The notes beneath the pieces were generated by a model. The model searched no databases, had not been told where the DNA came from, and was given only the letters and a program-made list of their open reading frames with translations. Both the position numbers and the translations under genes were made by a program. From the NCBI GenBank assembly GCA_003666485.1, contig CP032931.1, forward strand, positions 1,054,001-1,118,000: a DNA stretch of 64,000 bases, in the 5' to 3' direction. Source of the DNA: Levilactobacillus brevis. GTDB taxonomy: Bacteria; Bacillota; Bacilli; Lactobacillales; Lactobacillaceae. Of this stretch, positions 42,383-50,495 are shown piece by piece; the first letter of the stretch is position 1, and each line of letters begins with the position of its first letter.

Positions 42383-42982
42383 GAGTTGGTAGCTGGTTCT
42401 GGCTGGCCGCCTTACCGTTCGCCAAACTTGGACCGTGACGCTGTGGGAAGGACCGGTCGAAGCCAAAGGGCGCTCCGCATACCCCGGTGTCTGGGTGTAG
42501 GCGATGTCCAGCGTGTAGCCGTCGGGACTGACCATGTGCGGCGCGGTCCCAGTGAGGTATTGGCCCCGAATCGTGGCTGGGGCAAAGGCCGTCCGGTAAC
42601 TGTCGCGTTTGGCCGGCGTCGGGTGGTCCCAGAAGTCCTGACGTTCCGCCCACTTGGGTCCCAGACCGGCCTGATAGACGTTGCCATTTTGACTGACGAT
42701 GCCCCGGATCCAGTCGGGGTGAGCCGCGGCGATTCGGAAGCCAATTGGAGCGCCGTAGTCAAAGACGTAAATGTAGGCGGGGCCCAGGTCGAGCGTTTGC
42801 CAAAGGGCCGTCATGATGGCGCTCAGGTGGTCAAAGGTGTAGGCAAATTGGGTGTGGTCGGGGGCGCTGGATTGGCCGAAACCAGGGTAGTCCGGCGCAA
42901 TCACGTGGAAGTGGTCGGCTAGGGTCGCCGGCCTCACGGTAGAAGATGTCTAAATCGTTAACGGTAACAGTGTGATAGCTAA
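42356..42982 (-). pseudogene. Decayed alpha/beta hydrolase gene
   Basis: The open part encodes the core of an epoxide hydrolase/haloalkane dehalogenase-like protein: FHVIAPDYPGFGQSSAPDH and the nucleophile-elbow region YIYVFDYGAPIGFRIAAAHP. The true N-terminus lies in another frame just upstream (TVTVNDLDIFYREAGDP, about 42970-42910 leftward). The segment that should hold the HG-x-P oxyanion loop is missing, so there is an internal deletion and frameshift. The codon at the expected start is ATT, not ATG. The C-terminus with the catalytic His is also lost in the terminator region. It follows the MarR gene directly, and was probably its target. Confidence 0.8.
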
Positions 42983-43411
42983 TTATTGTAAACCCTCCCG
43001 TAATTTTTGATTATTTTCGGTCAGTAGCGCCGTCATCGGCGCCTTGGTGTCACCCAGCAGGTCGTCAGTCGCGTCGCTAAAGGCGGTTAAGCAGTCGTTT
43101 GCGGTGCGCAGAAAGTCGGCACTGGCGGCGGTTAGATCGATACTGGTGGCCCGCCCCTGGGCCGTGAGCGTGACCAACTGCCGATTGGCCAGCGTCTTGA
43201 CCATGCGCGAAATGCTGGAGCGTTCGTAGCCCAGGTGTGTGCTCAGCGCCTTGATGGTCTGAGGATGCTGGTCCTCCAAGGCTAACATGATGTAGGCGTA
43301 GGCGGGTTTCATCCCAGTCGGCGCGTAGATCCGGTCGGCCAACTGCTCGACGCTGCGCATGTAGCGTGCGGCCGTGAAATAAGCACAGGTGGAGGTAAAG
43401 TGATGTGCCAT
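42983..43411 (-). CDS. MarR family transcriptional regulator
   Basis: A 142-aa winged-helix protein: PAYAYIMLALEDQHPQTIKALSTHLG (helix entry), YERSSISRMVKTLANRQLVT (recognition helix and wing entry), then the helical C-terminus. ATG 43411 follows AAAGGA; the longer frame from 43444 covers the operator. An exact palindrome GTGTACATACAC lies upstream. The gene it precedes is a broken hydrolase, so the regulator may now have lost its target. Confidence 0.87.
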   Translation of the reverse strand: MAHHFTSTCAYFTAARYMRSVEQLADRIYAPTGMKPAYAYIMLALEDQHPQTIKALSTHLGYERSSISRMVKTLANRQLVTLTAQGRATSIDLTAASADFLRTANDCLTAFSDATDDLLGDTKAPMTALLTENNQKLREGLQ

Positions 43412-43432
43412 ACGTATCGTCCTTTCTTTATC

Positions 43433-43444
43433 GTGTACATACAC
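43433..43444. promoter_or_regulatory. MarR-type operator palindrome
   Basis: GTGTACATACAC is a perfect 12-bp palindrome (GTGTA-CA-TACAC) 22 bp upstream of the MarR start, where its own repressor would act. Confidence 0.5.
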
Positions 43445-43478
43445 AGTACGCCGATTCTAAAAGTTTTGCAAGGGCCTG

Positions 43479-43535
43479 TTGACAAAACTTCTAGGTGAGT
43501 ATATACTCATTTTATCAGGTAAGTAAGTGATCACT
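43479..43535 (+). promoter_or_regulatory. Promoter and two palindromic operators of the ABC-2 operon
   Basis: TTGACA (43479-43484), 17 bp and TATACT (43502-43507) is a near-perfect promoter. The 14-bp palindrome TGAGTATATACTCA (43496-43509) covers the -10 and AGTGATCACT (43526-43535) lies just downstream, followed by CACC. These fit repression by a TetR protein, presumably the one encoded at 45582. Confidence 0.8.
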
Positions 43536-43570
43536 CACCTACACACATGAACATTTAGGAGGTCATCACT

Positions 43571-44293
43571 ATGGCAAAACCAATTATTGCCTTAAATCAT
43601 TTAGCCAAAAAATTTGGCGATCAAATCGTCCTCAAGGACATCAATCTCACATTGAATCGGGGTGAGATCATTGGGTTGATCGGGCCATCCGGTGCCGGGA
43701 AGTCGACCGTTATCAGAGTGACACTGGGCATGGAAGTTGCTAGCGGCGGGTCCGCCAAAGTCTTCGATACCCAAATGCCTAACCGCGAGTTGCTGGGCCG
43801 AATCGGCTACATGGCGCAAACGGATGCGTTGTACGAATCCCTGTCAGGTCGGGAAAATTTAAAATTTTACGGGTTGATGAAGGGCATCGCCAAGGCGGAT
43901 ATGGCTAAGGAAGTCGCACACGCTGCGCAGGTCGTGGATTTAACGGCTGACTTGGACAAGCGTGTTTCCGGATATTCCGGTGGGATGATGCGGCGGTTGT
44001 CGCTGGCAATTGCGCTGCTAGGAAATCCGGAGTTGTTGATTTTAGATGAGCCGACGGTCGGCATCGACCCAGCGTTGCGGCGGCAAATCTGGGCTGAACT
44101 GGGTAGCATTCGTGATGAGGGTCGCAGCATTTTGATCACGACGCACGTGATGGATGAAGCAGAGTTGGTCGATCGGGTGGCCTTGTTGCTGGGCGGCGAA
44201 GTGATGGCGTTTGATAAGCCAAGCGTCTTGAAACAGCAGTACGGTGTTGCGACGGTCGAGGATGTCTTCTTAAAGGCGGAGGGTGTTGAATAA
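43571..44293 (+). CDS. ABC transporter ATP-binding protein (ABC-2 export type)
   Basis: A 240-aa ATPase: Walker A GPSGAGKST, signature YSGGMMRRLSLAIALLG, Walker B LLILDEPTVGIDP and switch His in ILITTHVMDEAELVDRV. The type drives drug or polymer export with an ABC-2 permease, whose gene starts at the last base of this one. It has an AGGAGG site and a strong regulated promoter. Confidence 0.93.
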   Translation: MAKPIIALNHLAKKFGDQIVLKDINLTLNRGEIIGLIGPSGAGKSTVIRVTLGMEVASGGSAKVFDTQMPNRELLGRIGYMAQTDALYESLSGRENLKFYGLMKGIAKADMAKEVAHAAQVVDLTADLDKRVSGYSGGMMRRLSLAIALLGNPELLILDEPTVGIDPALRRQIWAELGSIRDEGRSILITTHVMDEAELVDRVALLLGGEVMAFDKPSVLKQQYGVATVEDVFLKAEGVE

Positions 44294-45513
44294 TGAGAAC
44301 GATTGGGATTATGAACCGGGTACTCAAGGAGTTATTCCGGGATAAGCGGACACTGGCGTTGATGTTTATTGCGCCAATCCTAGTGATGCTACTGATGAGC
44401 GTGATTTTTAACACGAACTCGACGACCAACGTCAATGTTGGAACCGTCGCCGTGACCCAGAAATTAAACAAAGAAATGGGCGACATCAAGCACGTGGACG
44501 TCAAGACGTATGATACGCAAACGGCGGCCAAGCGCGCATTGCACGACGAAAAAATTGATGCCATCATTAAGAAAAATGGCCACAATTACAGCCTGACCTA
44601 CGCCAACACGGATTCCAGTAAGACGGCGACCGTGAAACTAGCCTTCAAGAACGCCCTGACGGCGACGAGTATTAGACAGTTGAAGACGGCGTTGAAGAAG
44701 AGTACGACCGGGATGGCTAAACTGCAAGCTGAGCTTTTAGCCATGCAAAAGCAACAGGCAGCTAGCGCCACGGCGGGGGCCACAACGGCCACGACTGCGG
44801 CAGCGAAACAAGCGGCGGCCACTAAGGCCAAGTCGACAACGACCAGTACCAAGAGTACGAGTCAACAGACACCGAAAATCACCAACCATTACGTTTACGG
44901 CGACAAGAATACCGGCTACTTTGCGAAAATGCTGCCGATTCTGATGGGCTTCTTCGTCTTCTTCTTTGTCTTCCTGATTTCTGGGATGGCGCTGTTAAAG
45001 GAACGGACGACGGGGACCTTGGACCGGTTGCTGGCAACACCAGTGAAGCGGTCGTCCATCGTCTTCGGGTACATGTTGAGTTACGGCATCTTAGCCGTGA
45101 TCCAAACCATCGTCATCGTGCTGGTTACGGTGTGGTTGCTAGGAATCGAGGTCGTCGGCAATATGGCCAGCGTGGTCGTGATCAATCTCTTGTTGGCGTT
45201 AGTCGCCTTGGCTTTTGGGATTCTGCTATCCACGTTTGCCAACTCCGAGTTCCAGATGATGCAGTTCATTCCGTTGGTCGTAATTCCTCAGGTCTTCTTC
45301 TCTGGAATCATTCCGTTGGATTCTATGGCCAAATGGGTCAGCGACATTTCCTACGTGATTCCGTTGAAATACTCCGGGGATGCCGTCAACGCTATCATCA
45401 TGCGCGGGGCGTCACTCTTTGACGAGGGCTGGAACATCTTGGTCCTGCTGGTCTTTCTGGTTGCCTTGACGATTTTAAACGTCGTCGGCTTACGGCGTTA
45501 CCGGAAAGTCTAG
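44293..45513 (+). CDS. ABC-2 type permease
   Basis: A 406-aa membrane protein with one N-terminal helix (LALMFIAPILVMLLMSVIF), a large outside domain and five or six C-terminal helices from about residue 215. The outside domain contains a low-complexity Ala/Thr/Ser/Lys stretch (about residues 155-195) just before the C-terminal membrane block. The conserved loop GMALLKERTTGTLDRLLATPVKR is diagnostic of YhgE/LinL-like ABC-2 exporters. It overlaps the ATPase gene by one base and forms the exporter with it; substrate unknown. Confidence 0.92.
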   Translation: MRTIGIMNRVLKELFRDKRTLALMFIAPILVMLLMSVIFNTNSTTNVNVGTVAVTQKLNKEMGDIKHVDVKTYDTQTAAKRALHDEKIDAIIKKNGHNYSLTYANTDSSKTATVKLAFKNALTATSIRQLKTALKKSTTGMAKLQAELLAMQKQQAASATAGATTATTAAAKQAAATKAKSTTTSTKSTSQQTPKITNHYVYGDKNTGYFAKMLPILMGFFVFFFVFLISGMALLKERTTGTLDRLLATPVKRSSIVFGYMLSYGILAVIQTIVIVLVTVWLLGIEVVGNMASVVVINLLLALVALAFGILLSTFANSEFQMMQFIPLVVIPQVFFSGIIPLDSMAKWVSDISYVIPLKYSGDAVNAIIMRGASLFDEGWNILVLLVFLVALTILNVVGLRRYRKV

Positions 45514-45581
45514 AAAATACATGAGATTGTGAACGAAGTCGCGTATAATGGCTAGGAAGACTGTTAGAAAGGGTGAGTGGC

Positions 45582-46220
45582 GTGGAGCCAAACATTTTCA
45601 AAAGCTATCGTGACTGGCTGGAACATGAACAGATGCCTAAAGGGAAGAAAGCGGCGTTGACGGCCGCCATGGCGCTGTTCTCAGAGAACGGTTTCGATGG
45701 GACCTCGACTGTCCAGGTGGCAGAAGAGGCCGGGGTGAGTCAGGCCACCATCTTTAAATACTTTCATACCAAGCAAGATCTCCTGTTGGCCATTGTTCGC
45801 CCGGTAATGGAACATTTCTTTCCGGCTTACCGTGATGAATTCTTCCAAGGTATCACGGCTTGTGAAACGTTACCGGAAATGGTGAAGTTTATCGTGACCG
45901 ACCGGTATCACTTCATCAAGGAAAACCAAGAAGCCGTGAAAATCATCGTCATGGAAATGATGACGAGCGAAGAGATGCGGCAGTTATTTGTAAAGTTGAT
46001 TTCAAACAAGGATTTTGATTTTCTTAGTGAATTGATGAAGAATTTTGCCCGGACTGGTGAATTACGTAAAGACATCGACGCTGCGGGCATCGTCCGTATT
46101 CTAGCGGGCCAGTTGATGGTGTACGTGATTCAGAGTAGTTACGCACCAGTGCTGGTGCACGGCGAGGCGCAGGACCTGCAGATAATCACGGAACAGATCG
46201 TGCGGACGATTAAAAAATAG
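45582..46220 (+). CDS. TetR family transcriptional regulator
   Basis: A 212-aa regulator with helix-turn-helix KKAALTAAMALFSENGFDGT, STVQVAEEAGVSQATIFKYF and HTKQDLLLAIV. The start is GTG 45582, 8 nt after AAAGGG; an in-frame GTG at 45573 overlaps that site. It lies 68 nt after the permease gene with a possible own -10 (TATAAT, 45544-45549). The palindromes at the ABC operon promoter are its likely target. It is unlike the TetR at 41631 in sequence length and C-terminus. Confidence 0.9.
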   Translation: MEPNIFKSYRDWLEHEQMPKGKKAALTAAMALFSENGFDGTSTVQVAEEAGVSQATIFKYFHTKQDLLLAIVRPVMEHFFPAYRDEFFQGITACETLPEMVKFIVTDRYHFIKENQEAVKIIVMEMMTSEEMRQLFVKLISNKDFDFLSELMKNFARTGELRKDIDAAGIVRILAGQLMVYVIQSSYAPVLVHGEAQDLQIITEQIVRTIKK

Positions 46221-46417
46221 GCTAGTTATGGATTGAAAGATTAAAATTAGCGCGTTGATTTCCAGAGTGACAGTGTTCTGTCCACTAAGATTGGCGAAAC
46301 CAGGAGCCTGCGTCAGCCAGGGTTCCGCCTGCTCTGGGGAACACCGCCAGCCTGAGAAGCGGTCTGCCGGTCCGCTTGAAAGCCAGGCTAAACCCGCCAG
46401 GCTCTCAAGTTGTCCCA

Positions 46418-46452
46418 CGGTGTAGGCTGAGACAAAACCTCAGCCTACACCG
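46418..46452. repeat. Perfect 14-bp hairpin
   Basis: CGGTGTAGGCTGAG and its exact complement flank a 7-nt loop. There is no T run on either side, so it is not a simple terminator. A similar but weaker hairpin sits at the same relative place before repeat copy B (37008-37036). Confidence 0.7.
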
Positions 46453-46586
46453 TCGACACAGCTGGCTCCACCCTGGCTGCCTCCGGCAAGTTAGTGTTTA
46501 TCAGTAACCCTGTGTTGGACCTAGTAGAGTCAGGTGGTAAAGCAGCGGCTACCTGGGCTAAATCAATCGCTACTGGCAAGTACGCT

Positions 46587-46605
46587 TGTAGCCGAGAGTC
46601 CGCCA
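46587..46605 (+). repeat. Dispersed intergenic repeat, copy C
   Basis: TGTAGCCGAGAGTCCGCCA, identical to copy B at 37208-37226. Confidence 0.7.
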
Positions 46606-46710
46606 GTTCTCACCGGGAAACGGTAGATAGCTAATTTTATCGCTATGAATCTTGGGGGGCGCAAATGATATTTAGCTACTTTCAACCTTTAATTAGTCGT
46701 GGATATTGAT

Positions 46711-46755
46711 AAGGGATGTACCTGGGCCAGGTGGCCGGGGGACATCCCTTTTTGC
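46711..46755 (+). terminator. Orphan rho-independent terminator
   Basis: AAGGGATGT (46711-46719) pairs with ACATCCCTT (46742-46750), enclosing the palindrome ACCTGG-G-CCAGGT, and is followed by T. It is about 490 nt after the TetR stop, so it either ends a long 3' untranslated region or a separate short transcript from this gap. Confidence 0.75.
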
Positions 46756-46898
46756 TTGACGCCTTTGAGGTGGTGGGACGGGTCTACAACTCCCCTGTCA
46801 GTCGGTACACCGGTCGGTTACGCTAGAAATCGGCCACAAATTCAGCAGGAATATTGCTGGAATCGTAACGTTCAGCTACATGAGTGGTTGATCTGCTA

Positions 46899-46917
46899 CG
46901 TAGCCGTGAGTCCGCCA
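46899..46917 (+). repeat. Dispersed intergenic repeat, copy D
   Basis: CGTAGCCGTGAGTCCGCCA, then AAATATGGGTTCAGCC, which matches the extended arm of copy A (AAATATGAGCTCAGCC) at 14 of 16 positions. Confidence 0.7.
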
Positions 46918-47063
46918 AATATGGGTTCAGCCGTGGGAGTCATTTAATTTTCAAAAACATGTGAAAAGAAGTGAAAACTAGCTAAATCCGTGCGCAACTG
47001 GTGGTGAACCTAAGTCAAGGCCCCATCTTTTTAATTGTGGGTTAGCAAAATGGACTAGGTTAC

Positions 47064-47072
47064 TGGTATAAT
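47064..47072 (+). promoter_or_regulatory. Extended -10 promoter of the ECF transporter operon
   Basis: TGG followed by TATAAT (47067-47072) is a strong extended -10 element; no good -35 is seen. It implies a leader of about 150 nt before the ATG at 47232. Confidence 0.6.
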
Positions 47073-47195
47073 TTCTACCCGTACGGACAAGAATAACTTA
47101 AAATCACAAAAAAGCGCTATTGGTAGTACAAAAAAGGATAATCTTAACAAGATATTGTGGACCCAGCGCGGAAAAAAATGATAAGATGGAAACCT

Positions 47196-47209
47196 GGAAA
47201 ACGGTTTCA
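47196..47209. promoter_or_regulatory. Possible cre site in the ECF operon leader
   Basis: GGAAAACGGTTTCA matches the loose cre consensus except at the first base, and GAAACC/GGTTTC around it can form a hairpin. It lies downstream of the promoter, where CcpA can act as a roadblock. Confidence 0.35.
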
Positions 47210-47231
47210 AGAAAGCGGGTGGCAAGAGACT

Positions 47232-48128
47232 ATGCAGGTTGGTATCTTTGATGAAATGACTTTTTTCAGCCGGTTACACCCGTTGGTGGCGGCTGGTTAC
47301 TTCGTTGAACTCTTCACATTACTGCTGATCTTTAACCACTTACTGCTGACACTGGTCCTTTTCGCCAGCCTGTGTGGGTTGTGTGGCTGGTATTTTAACC
47401 GACAAAAGGTTTGGGGCACGCTCAAAGGGGTCGGGTCACTGATGGCGCTGATCTGGGCGTTCAACGTGGTGTTGAATCAGACCGGGACCCATGCTTTGTG
47501 GGTGGGTCATTTGGGTGGCTTGACATTTCGCGTGACCCAGACCGCCGTCTTGTATGGGCTGACCATGGCGCTGTCACTGGGTGGTATGATTCTGGCATTC
47601 GTCCTGTTCAATGGGGTGATCACCACGCCTAAGCTCAGCTATCTCTTGTTTCCGGTGGTGCCACGGCTGGCAATGCTCCTGACGATTTCACTGCGGATGG
47701 TCAATCTCTTCACGCAAAAGTTTCGGCGGCTGGTCATGCTGCAAAAGACCCGTGGCGTCGTGGTCGGCGAGGGTTCCTGGCGACTGCGATTGCAGAAGAC
47801 CGGGCAGCTTTTGCGCGTCCTGTTGATCGATTCGGTCTCTTCAGCCATGGAGACGGCCGTGTTGATGGAAGCGCGCGGCTTTGGCAACAAGAAACGTAGC
47901 CATTACCAAACATATCGTTGGCAGGCGATGGACGGCGCCTTTGGTCTGGTGACCCTGGTCATGTTTGTGCTGGTGATTGGCCTGCGCACGTTGGGCTGGG
48001 GCTGGACCGGTGACATCACACAGTTCACGACGCTAAATGGCGGTGACTGGTGGTTGGCCGGCAGTGTCTTGATTTTTGCAAGTTTACCGTTGATGGGTGA
48101 GGTGGGATACCGCGTATGCGAGAATTGA
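47232..48128 (+). CDS. ECF transporter T component (EcfT-like membrane subunit)
   Basis: A membrane protein of about 298 aa with five or six helices and the two coupling motifs of ECF T subunits in the cytoplasmic region: QKTRGVVVGEG and the well-kept MEARGFGNKK. It transmits ATP hydrolysis from the A subunits to the S component. Start choice is uncertain: ATG 47232, GTG 47157 and ATG 47178 are all in frame, and none has a good ribosome-binding site. The gene overlaps the ATPase gene by 13 nt. Order T-AA-S in one operon makes this a dedicated (group I) importer. Confidence 0.87.
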   Translation: MQVGIFDEMTFFSRLHPLVAAGYFVELFTLLLIFNHLLLTLVLFASLCGLCGWYFNRQKVWGTLKGVGSLMALIWAFNVVLNQTGTHALWVGHLGGLTFRVTQTAVLYGLTMALSLGGMILAFVLFNGVITTPKLSYLLFPVVPRLAMLLTISLRMVNLFTQKFRRLVMLQKTRGVVVGEGSWRLRLQKTGQLLRVLLIDSVSSAMETAVLMEARGFGNKKRSHYQTYRWQAMDGAFGLVTLVMFVLVIGLRTLGWGWTGDITQFTTLNGGDWWLAGSVLIFASLPLMGEVGYRVCEN

Positions 48129-49771
48129 TCAAAAGTGAGCATCTGACCTTTACCTATGCCGGGCAGACGACCCCGACCTTGACGGACGTTTCCCTGCAGA
48201 TCCATGCGGGGGATTTCGTCACGGTCGTGGGGGCGACTGGTAGTGGTAAGACCACGTTGCTCAAGCAATTGAAAAAAGAACTCAAGCCGGCGGGCATCCA
48301 GCAAGGACGAGTGACCTATCAAGGAACACCGGTTGCGGATTTGACCAGCGACGTGAGTGCCCAGCAGTTGGGCTACGTGGCACAGGACCCGCAAGTCCAA
48401 CCCATCATGGCGACGGTGATTGAGGAATTGGCGTTTCCTTTAGAAAATTTAGGGTACTCAACGGCGGCCATGAACGGTCGCATCGCCGAAGTCGCCAATT
48501 TCTTGGGATTAAACCAACTGTTGCATTTGCCAATCGACGACCTGTCTGGCGGCCAATTGCAGCTGGTCAATCTGGCGTCGGTGCTCGCGCTCAAACCACA
48601 GGTCATTCTGTTGGACGAGCCGACCGCACAGTTGGACCCGACCACCGCGCAAAATTTTCTCAATATTTTACAACAGGTGCACGACGAGTTGGCAATTACT
48701 ATCGTGTTGACGGAGCACCGGCTGAACCGGGTGCTGGCGCTGGCCAACCGGATGGTGTTGTTGGAACACGGCCGGTTGACCTACGATGGTCCCGTGTCGG
48801 CGGGACTGGTGCGGATGCAAGCGGACCCGGCGTTGCGGCCATTTGTGCCGGCAGTACCCGCGTTCTTCTTGGATCAGCGGTTGCCGGTCGACGACTTGCC
48901 GCTAACGGTGACGACCGGCCGCCGGATGATTGCCCAGCAGGGTTGGCGGTTTACGGCGGTACCGCCGCAAGCGCCGCGGCCCAACACACCGCCCAGTGAT
49001 TTCAGCTTGACGGCAAGTGGCGTCTCTCTCCGCTACCCAACGACTGGCGACATCCTGCATCAGGTCGACCTAGATGTTAAACCGGGCAGTTGGCTGGCCA
49101 TCATCGGCAAAAATGGGTCTGGCAAATCCACACTACTCAGCGTATTGGCGGGCCTGCGCAAGCCGCAACACGGTAAGGTCAAGCTCGACCAGCACGTGGT
49201 GTGGAAGATGAAAAATGCCGACCGTCTGCAACGACTGAGTTTTCTGTCGCAAAATCCGACGGAACAATTCAGCGGCGACACGGTGACCGAGGAACTGACG
49301 GCGCAGGCCAAGCTTACCGGTGGTGACGGGGCTACGGTGGCCGAACGGGTGACAGCTATGTTGAAGACTTTCCAGCTAACGAAGGTGGCCACACAAAACG
49401 CGTTTGACCTCAGTGGTGGGCAACAGCAGCTGCTGGGGATGGCGTTGGCACTGATCACGAAGCCAGAAGTCCTGTTGCTAGACGAACCGACCAAGGGCCT
49501 GGATCCAGCAACCAAATTGCTGGTGGGCCACGTCTTGCAACAAGCTCACGCGGCTGGGTTGACCCTCATCATGGCGAGTCACGACATGGACTTTTGTGCC
49601 GAGTTTGCCGACGCTTGTACCTTCATGTTTGATGGCCGACTCAATCAACCGCAGCCGACGCGTCAATTCTTCACGGAGAACTTCTTGTCGACGACTGCAG
49701 TCAATCGGCTGGTCCGCCAGCAGGTGCCGAGTGCCTTGTTTAGCCAAGATGTGACCCACGAAACCATTTAA
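48116..49771 (+). CDS. ECF transporter A component, two fused ATPase domains
   Basis: A 551-aa protein with two complete ABC ATPase domains in tandem. Domain 1 has Walker A GATGSGKTT, signature LSGGQLQLVNLASVLAL and Walker B VILLDEPTAQLDP. Domain 2 has Walker A GKNGSGKST, signature LSGGQQQLLGMALALI and Walker B VLLLDEPTKGLDP. This replaces the separate EcfA1/EcfA2 pair and fits YkoD-type dedicated ECF importers. It overlaps the T gene and lies 10 nt before the S gene. Confidence 0.93.
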   Translation: MRELIKSEHLTFTYAGQTTPTLTDVSLQIHAGDFVTVVGATGSGKTTLLKQLKKELKPAGIQQGRVTYQGTPVADLTSDVSAQQLGYVAQDPQVQPIMATVIEELAFPLENLGYSTAAMNGRIAEVANFLGLNQLLHLPIDDLSGGQLQLVNLASVLALKPQVILLDEPTAQLDPTTAQNFLNILQQVHDELAITIVLTEHRLNRVLALANRMVLLEHGRLTYDGPVSAGLVRMQADPALRPFVPAVPAFFLDQRLPVDDLPLTVTTGRRMIAQQGWRFTAVPPQAPRPNTPPSDFSLTASGVSLRYPTTGDILHQVDLDVKPGSWLAIIGKNGSGKSTLLSVLAGLRKPQHGKVKLDQHVVWKMKNADRLQRLSFLSQNPTEQFSGDTVTEELTAQAKLTGGDGATVAERVTAMLKTFQLTKVATQNAFDLSGGQQQLLGMALALITKPEVLLLDEPTKGLDPATKLLVGHVLQQAHAAGLTLIMASHDMDFCAEFADACTFMFDGRLNQPQPTRQFFTENFLSTTAVNRLVRQQVPSALFSQDVTHETI

Positions 49772-49781
49772 GGAGGTGAGA

Positions 49782-50480
49782 ATTATCGAACAGCGTGGCT
49801 GGTGGAAGAGTAGTTGGAATTTAATCGTCCCGGTGGTCTTGATACTGGTATTGCTCGGCGGCATGTTGTTGGTGAAGGGGCATCACTTTATTATCTTTAG
49901 CTTTGCCTGCTTGGCTTGCAGCTTGTTGCCAGCCTACTGGCATTTTGAAAAGCGGCAAATGGGCACGCGACTGCTGGTTTTCTTGGCGGTCATCGTGGCG
50001 TTAGGCGTCATTGGCCGGGTGCCGTTGGCGGCGATTCCCAACGTGCAGTTGACCAGCTTTGTGGTGATCGTCAGTGCCGTCAGCCTGGGACCGGAATTGG
50101 GCTTCGTCTCCGGTTCCATGATGGCGTTGGTCTCGAACCTGTTTTTGGGGCAAGGACCGTGGACGCCGTGGCAAATGTTGGCCTGGGGCCTGATGGGCCT
50201 GACGACTGGATTGCTAGGCCGGACGCAATTGAAGAATAACGTCTGGGTCATGGTCGTCTGGGGAGCCCTGTGGGGATTTTGGTTCGGTTGGATCCTGGAT
50301 CTCTGGTACGCCTTGGCGTATGTACGTCCCTTGCGGCCAGCCAGTTTCTTCCTGTCATTTGCGGCCAGTTTGATGTTTGACGCGATGCACGCCGCAACGA
50401 ATGCAATTAGTTTGTTACTCCTGTACCACCCGTGGCGTAAGCTCATGGACCGTTTAATCACGAAGTACAATATATTATAA
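49782..50480 (+). CDS. ECF transporter S component, predicted corrinoid-specific
   Basis: A membrane protein of about 232 aa with six helices that binds the substrate in an ECF importer. Typical S-component features are the helix start LVFLAVIVALGVIGRVPLAA, SLGPELGFVSGSMMALVSN and FLGQGPWTPWQMLAWGLMGL. I judge it closest to the Cbr-type group predicted for cobalamin, but this is uncertain. The strong AGGAGGTGA site at 49771-49779 is followed at 5 nt by ATT (49782) and at 8 nt by ATC; the only in-frame GTG (49776) lies inside the site. A non-AUG start is therefore likely. Exported proteins and pdu genes follow. Confidence 0.82.
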   Translation: MIEQRGWWKSSWNLIVPVVLILVLLGGMLLVKGHHFIIFSFACLACSLLPAYWHFEKRQMGTRLLVFLAVIVALGVIGRVPLAAIPNVQLTSFVVIVSAVSLGPELGFVSGSMMALVSNLFLGQGPWTPWQMLAWGLMGLTTGLLGRTQLKNNVWVMVVWGALWGFWFGWILDLWYALAYVRPLRPASFFLSFAASLMFDAMHAATNAISLLLLYHPWRKLMDRLITKYNIL

Positions 50481-50495
50481 AAGGGGATATTTTTC

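Larger units (their letters stand above)
46221..47231. other. Long gene-free region with hairpins and repeats
   Basis: No convincing gene in about 1 kb. It holds several GC-rich hairpins, a perfect 14-bp stem (46418-46431 / 46439-46452, loop ACAAAAC, no T run), a terminator at 46711-46755, and two copies of the dispersed repeat (46587 and 46899). The right end (from about 47040) is AT-rich and carries the promoter and leader of the ECF operon. A short rightward frame at 46699 begins just before the terminator, lacks a ribosome-binding site and is rejected. Confidence 0.6.

Noticed and set aside
46699-46947. Rightward open frame of 82 codons in the 46.2-47.1 kb gap
   Set aside because: It begins just before a terminator hairpin and runs through it and repeat copy D, has no ribosome-binding site, and its protein is low-quality (many Trp, Arg and Pro).
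46950-47232. Cobalamin riboswitch upstream of the ECF operon
   Set aside because: I looked for the conserved B12-box pattern and found no convincing match; only a short hairpin and a cre-like site are visible. A covariance search would decide.
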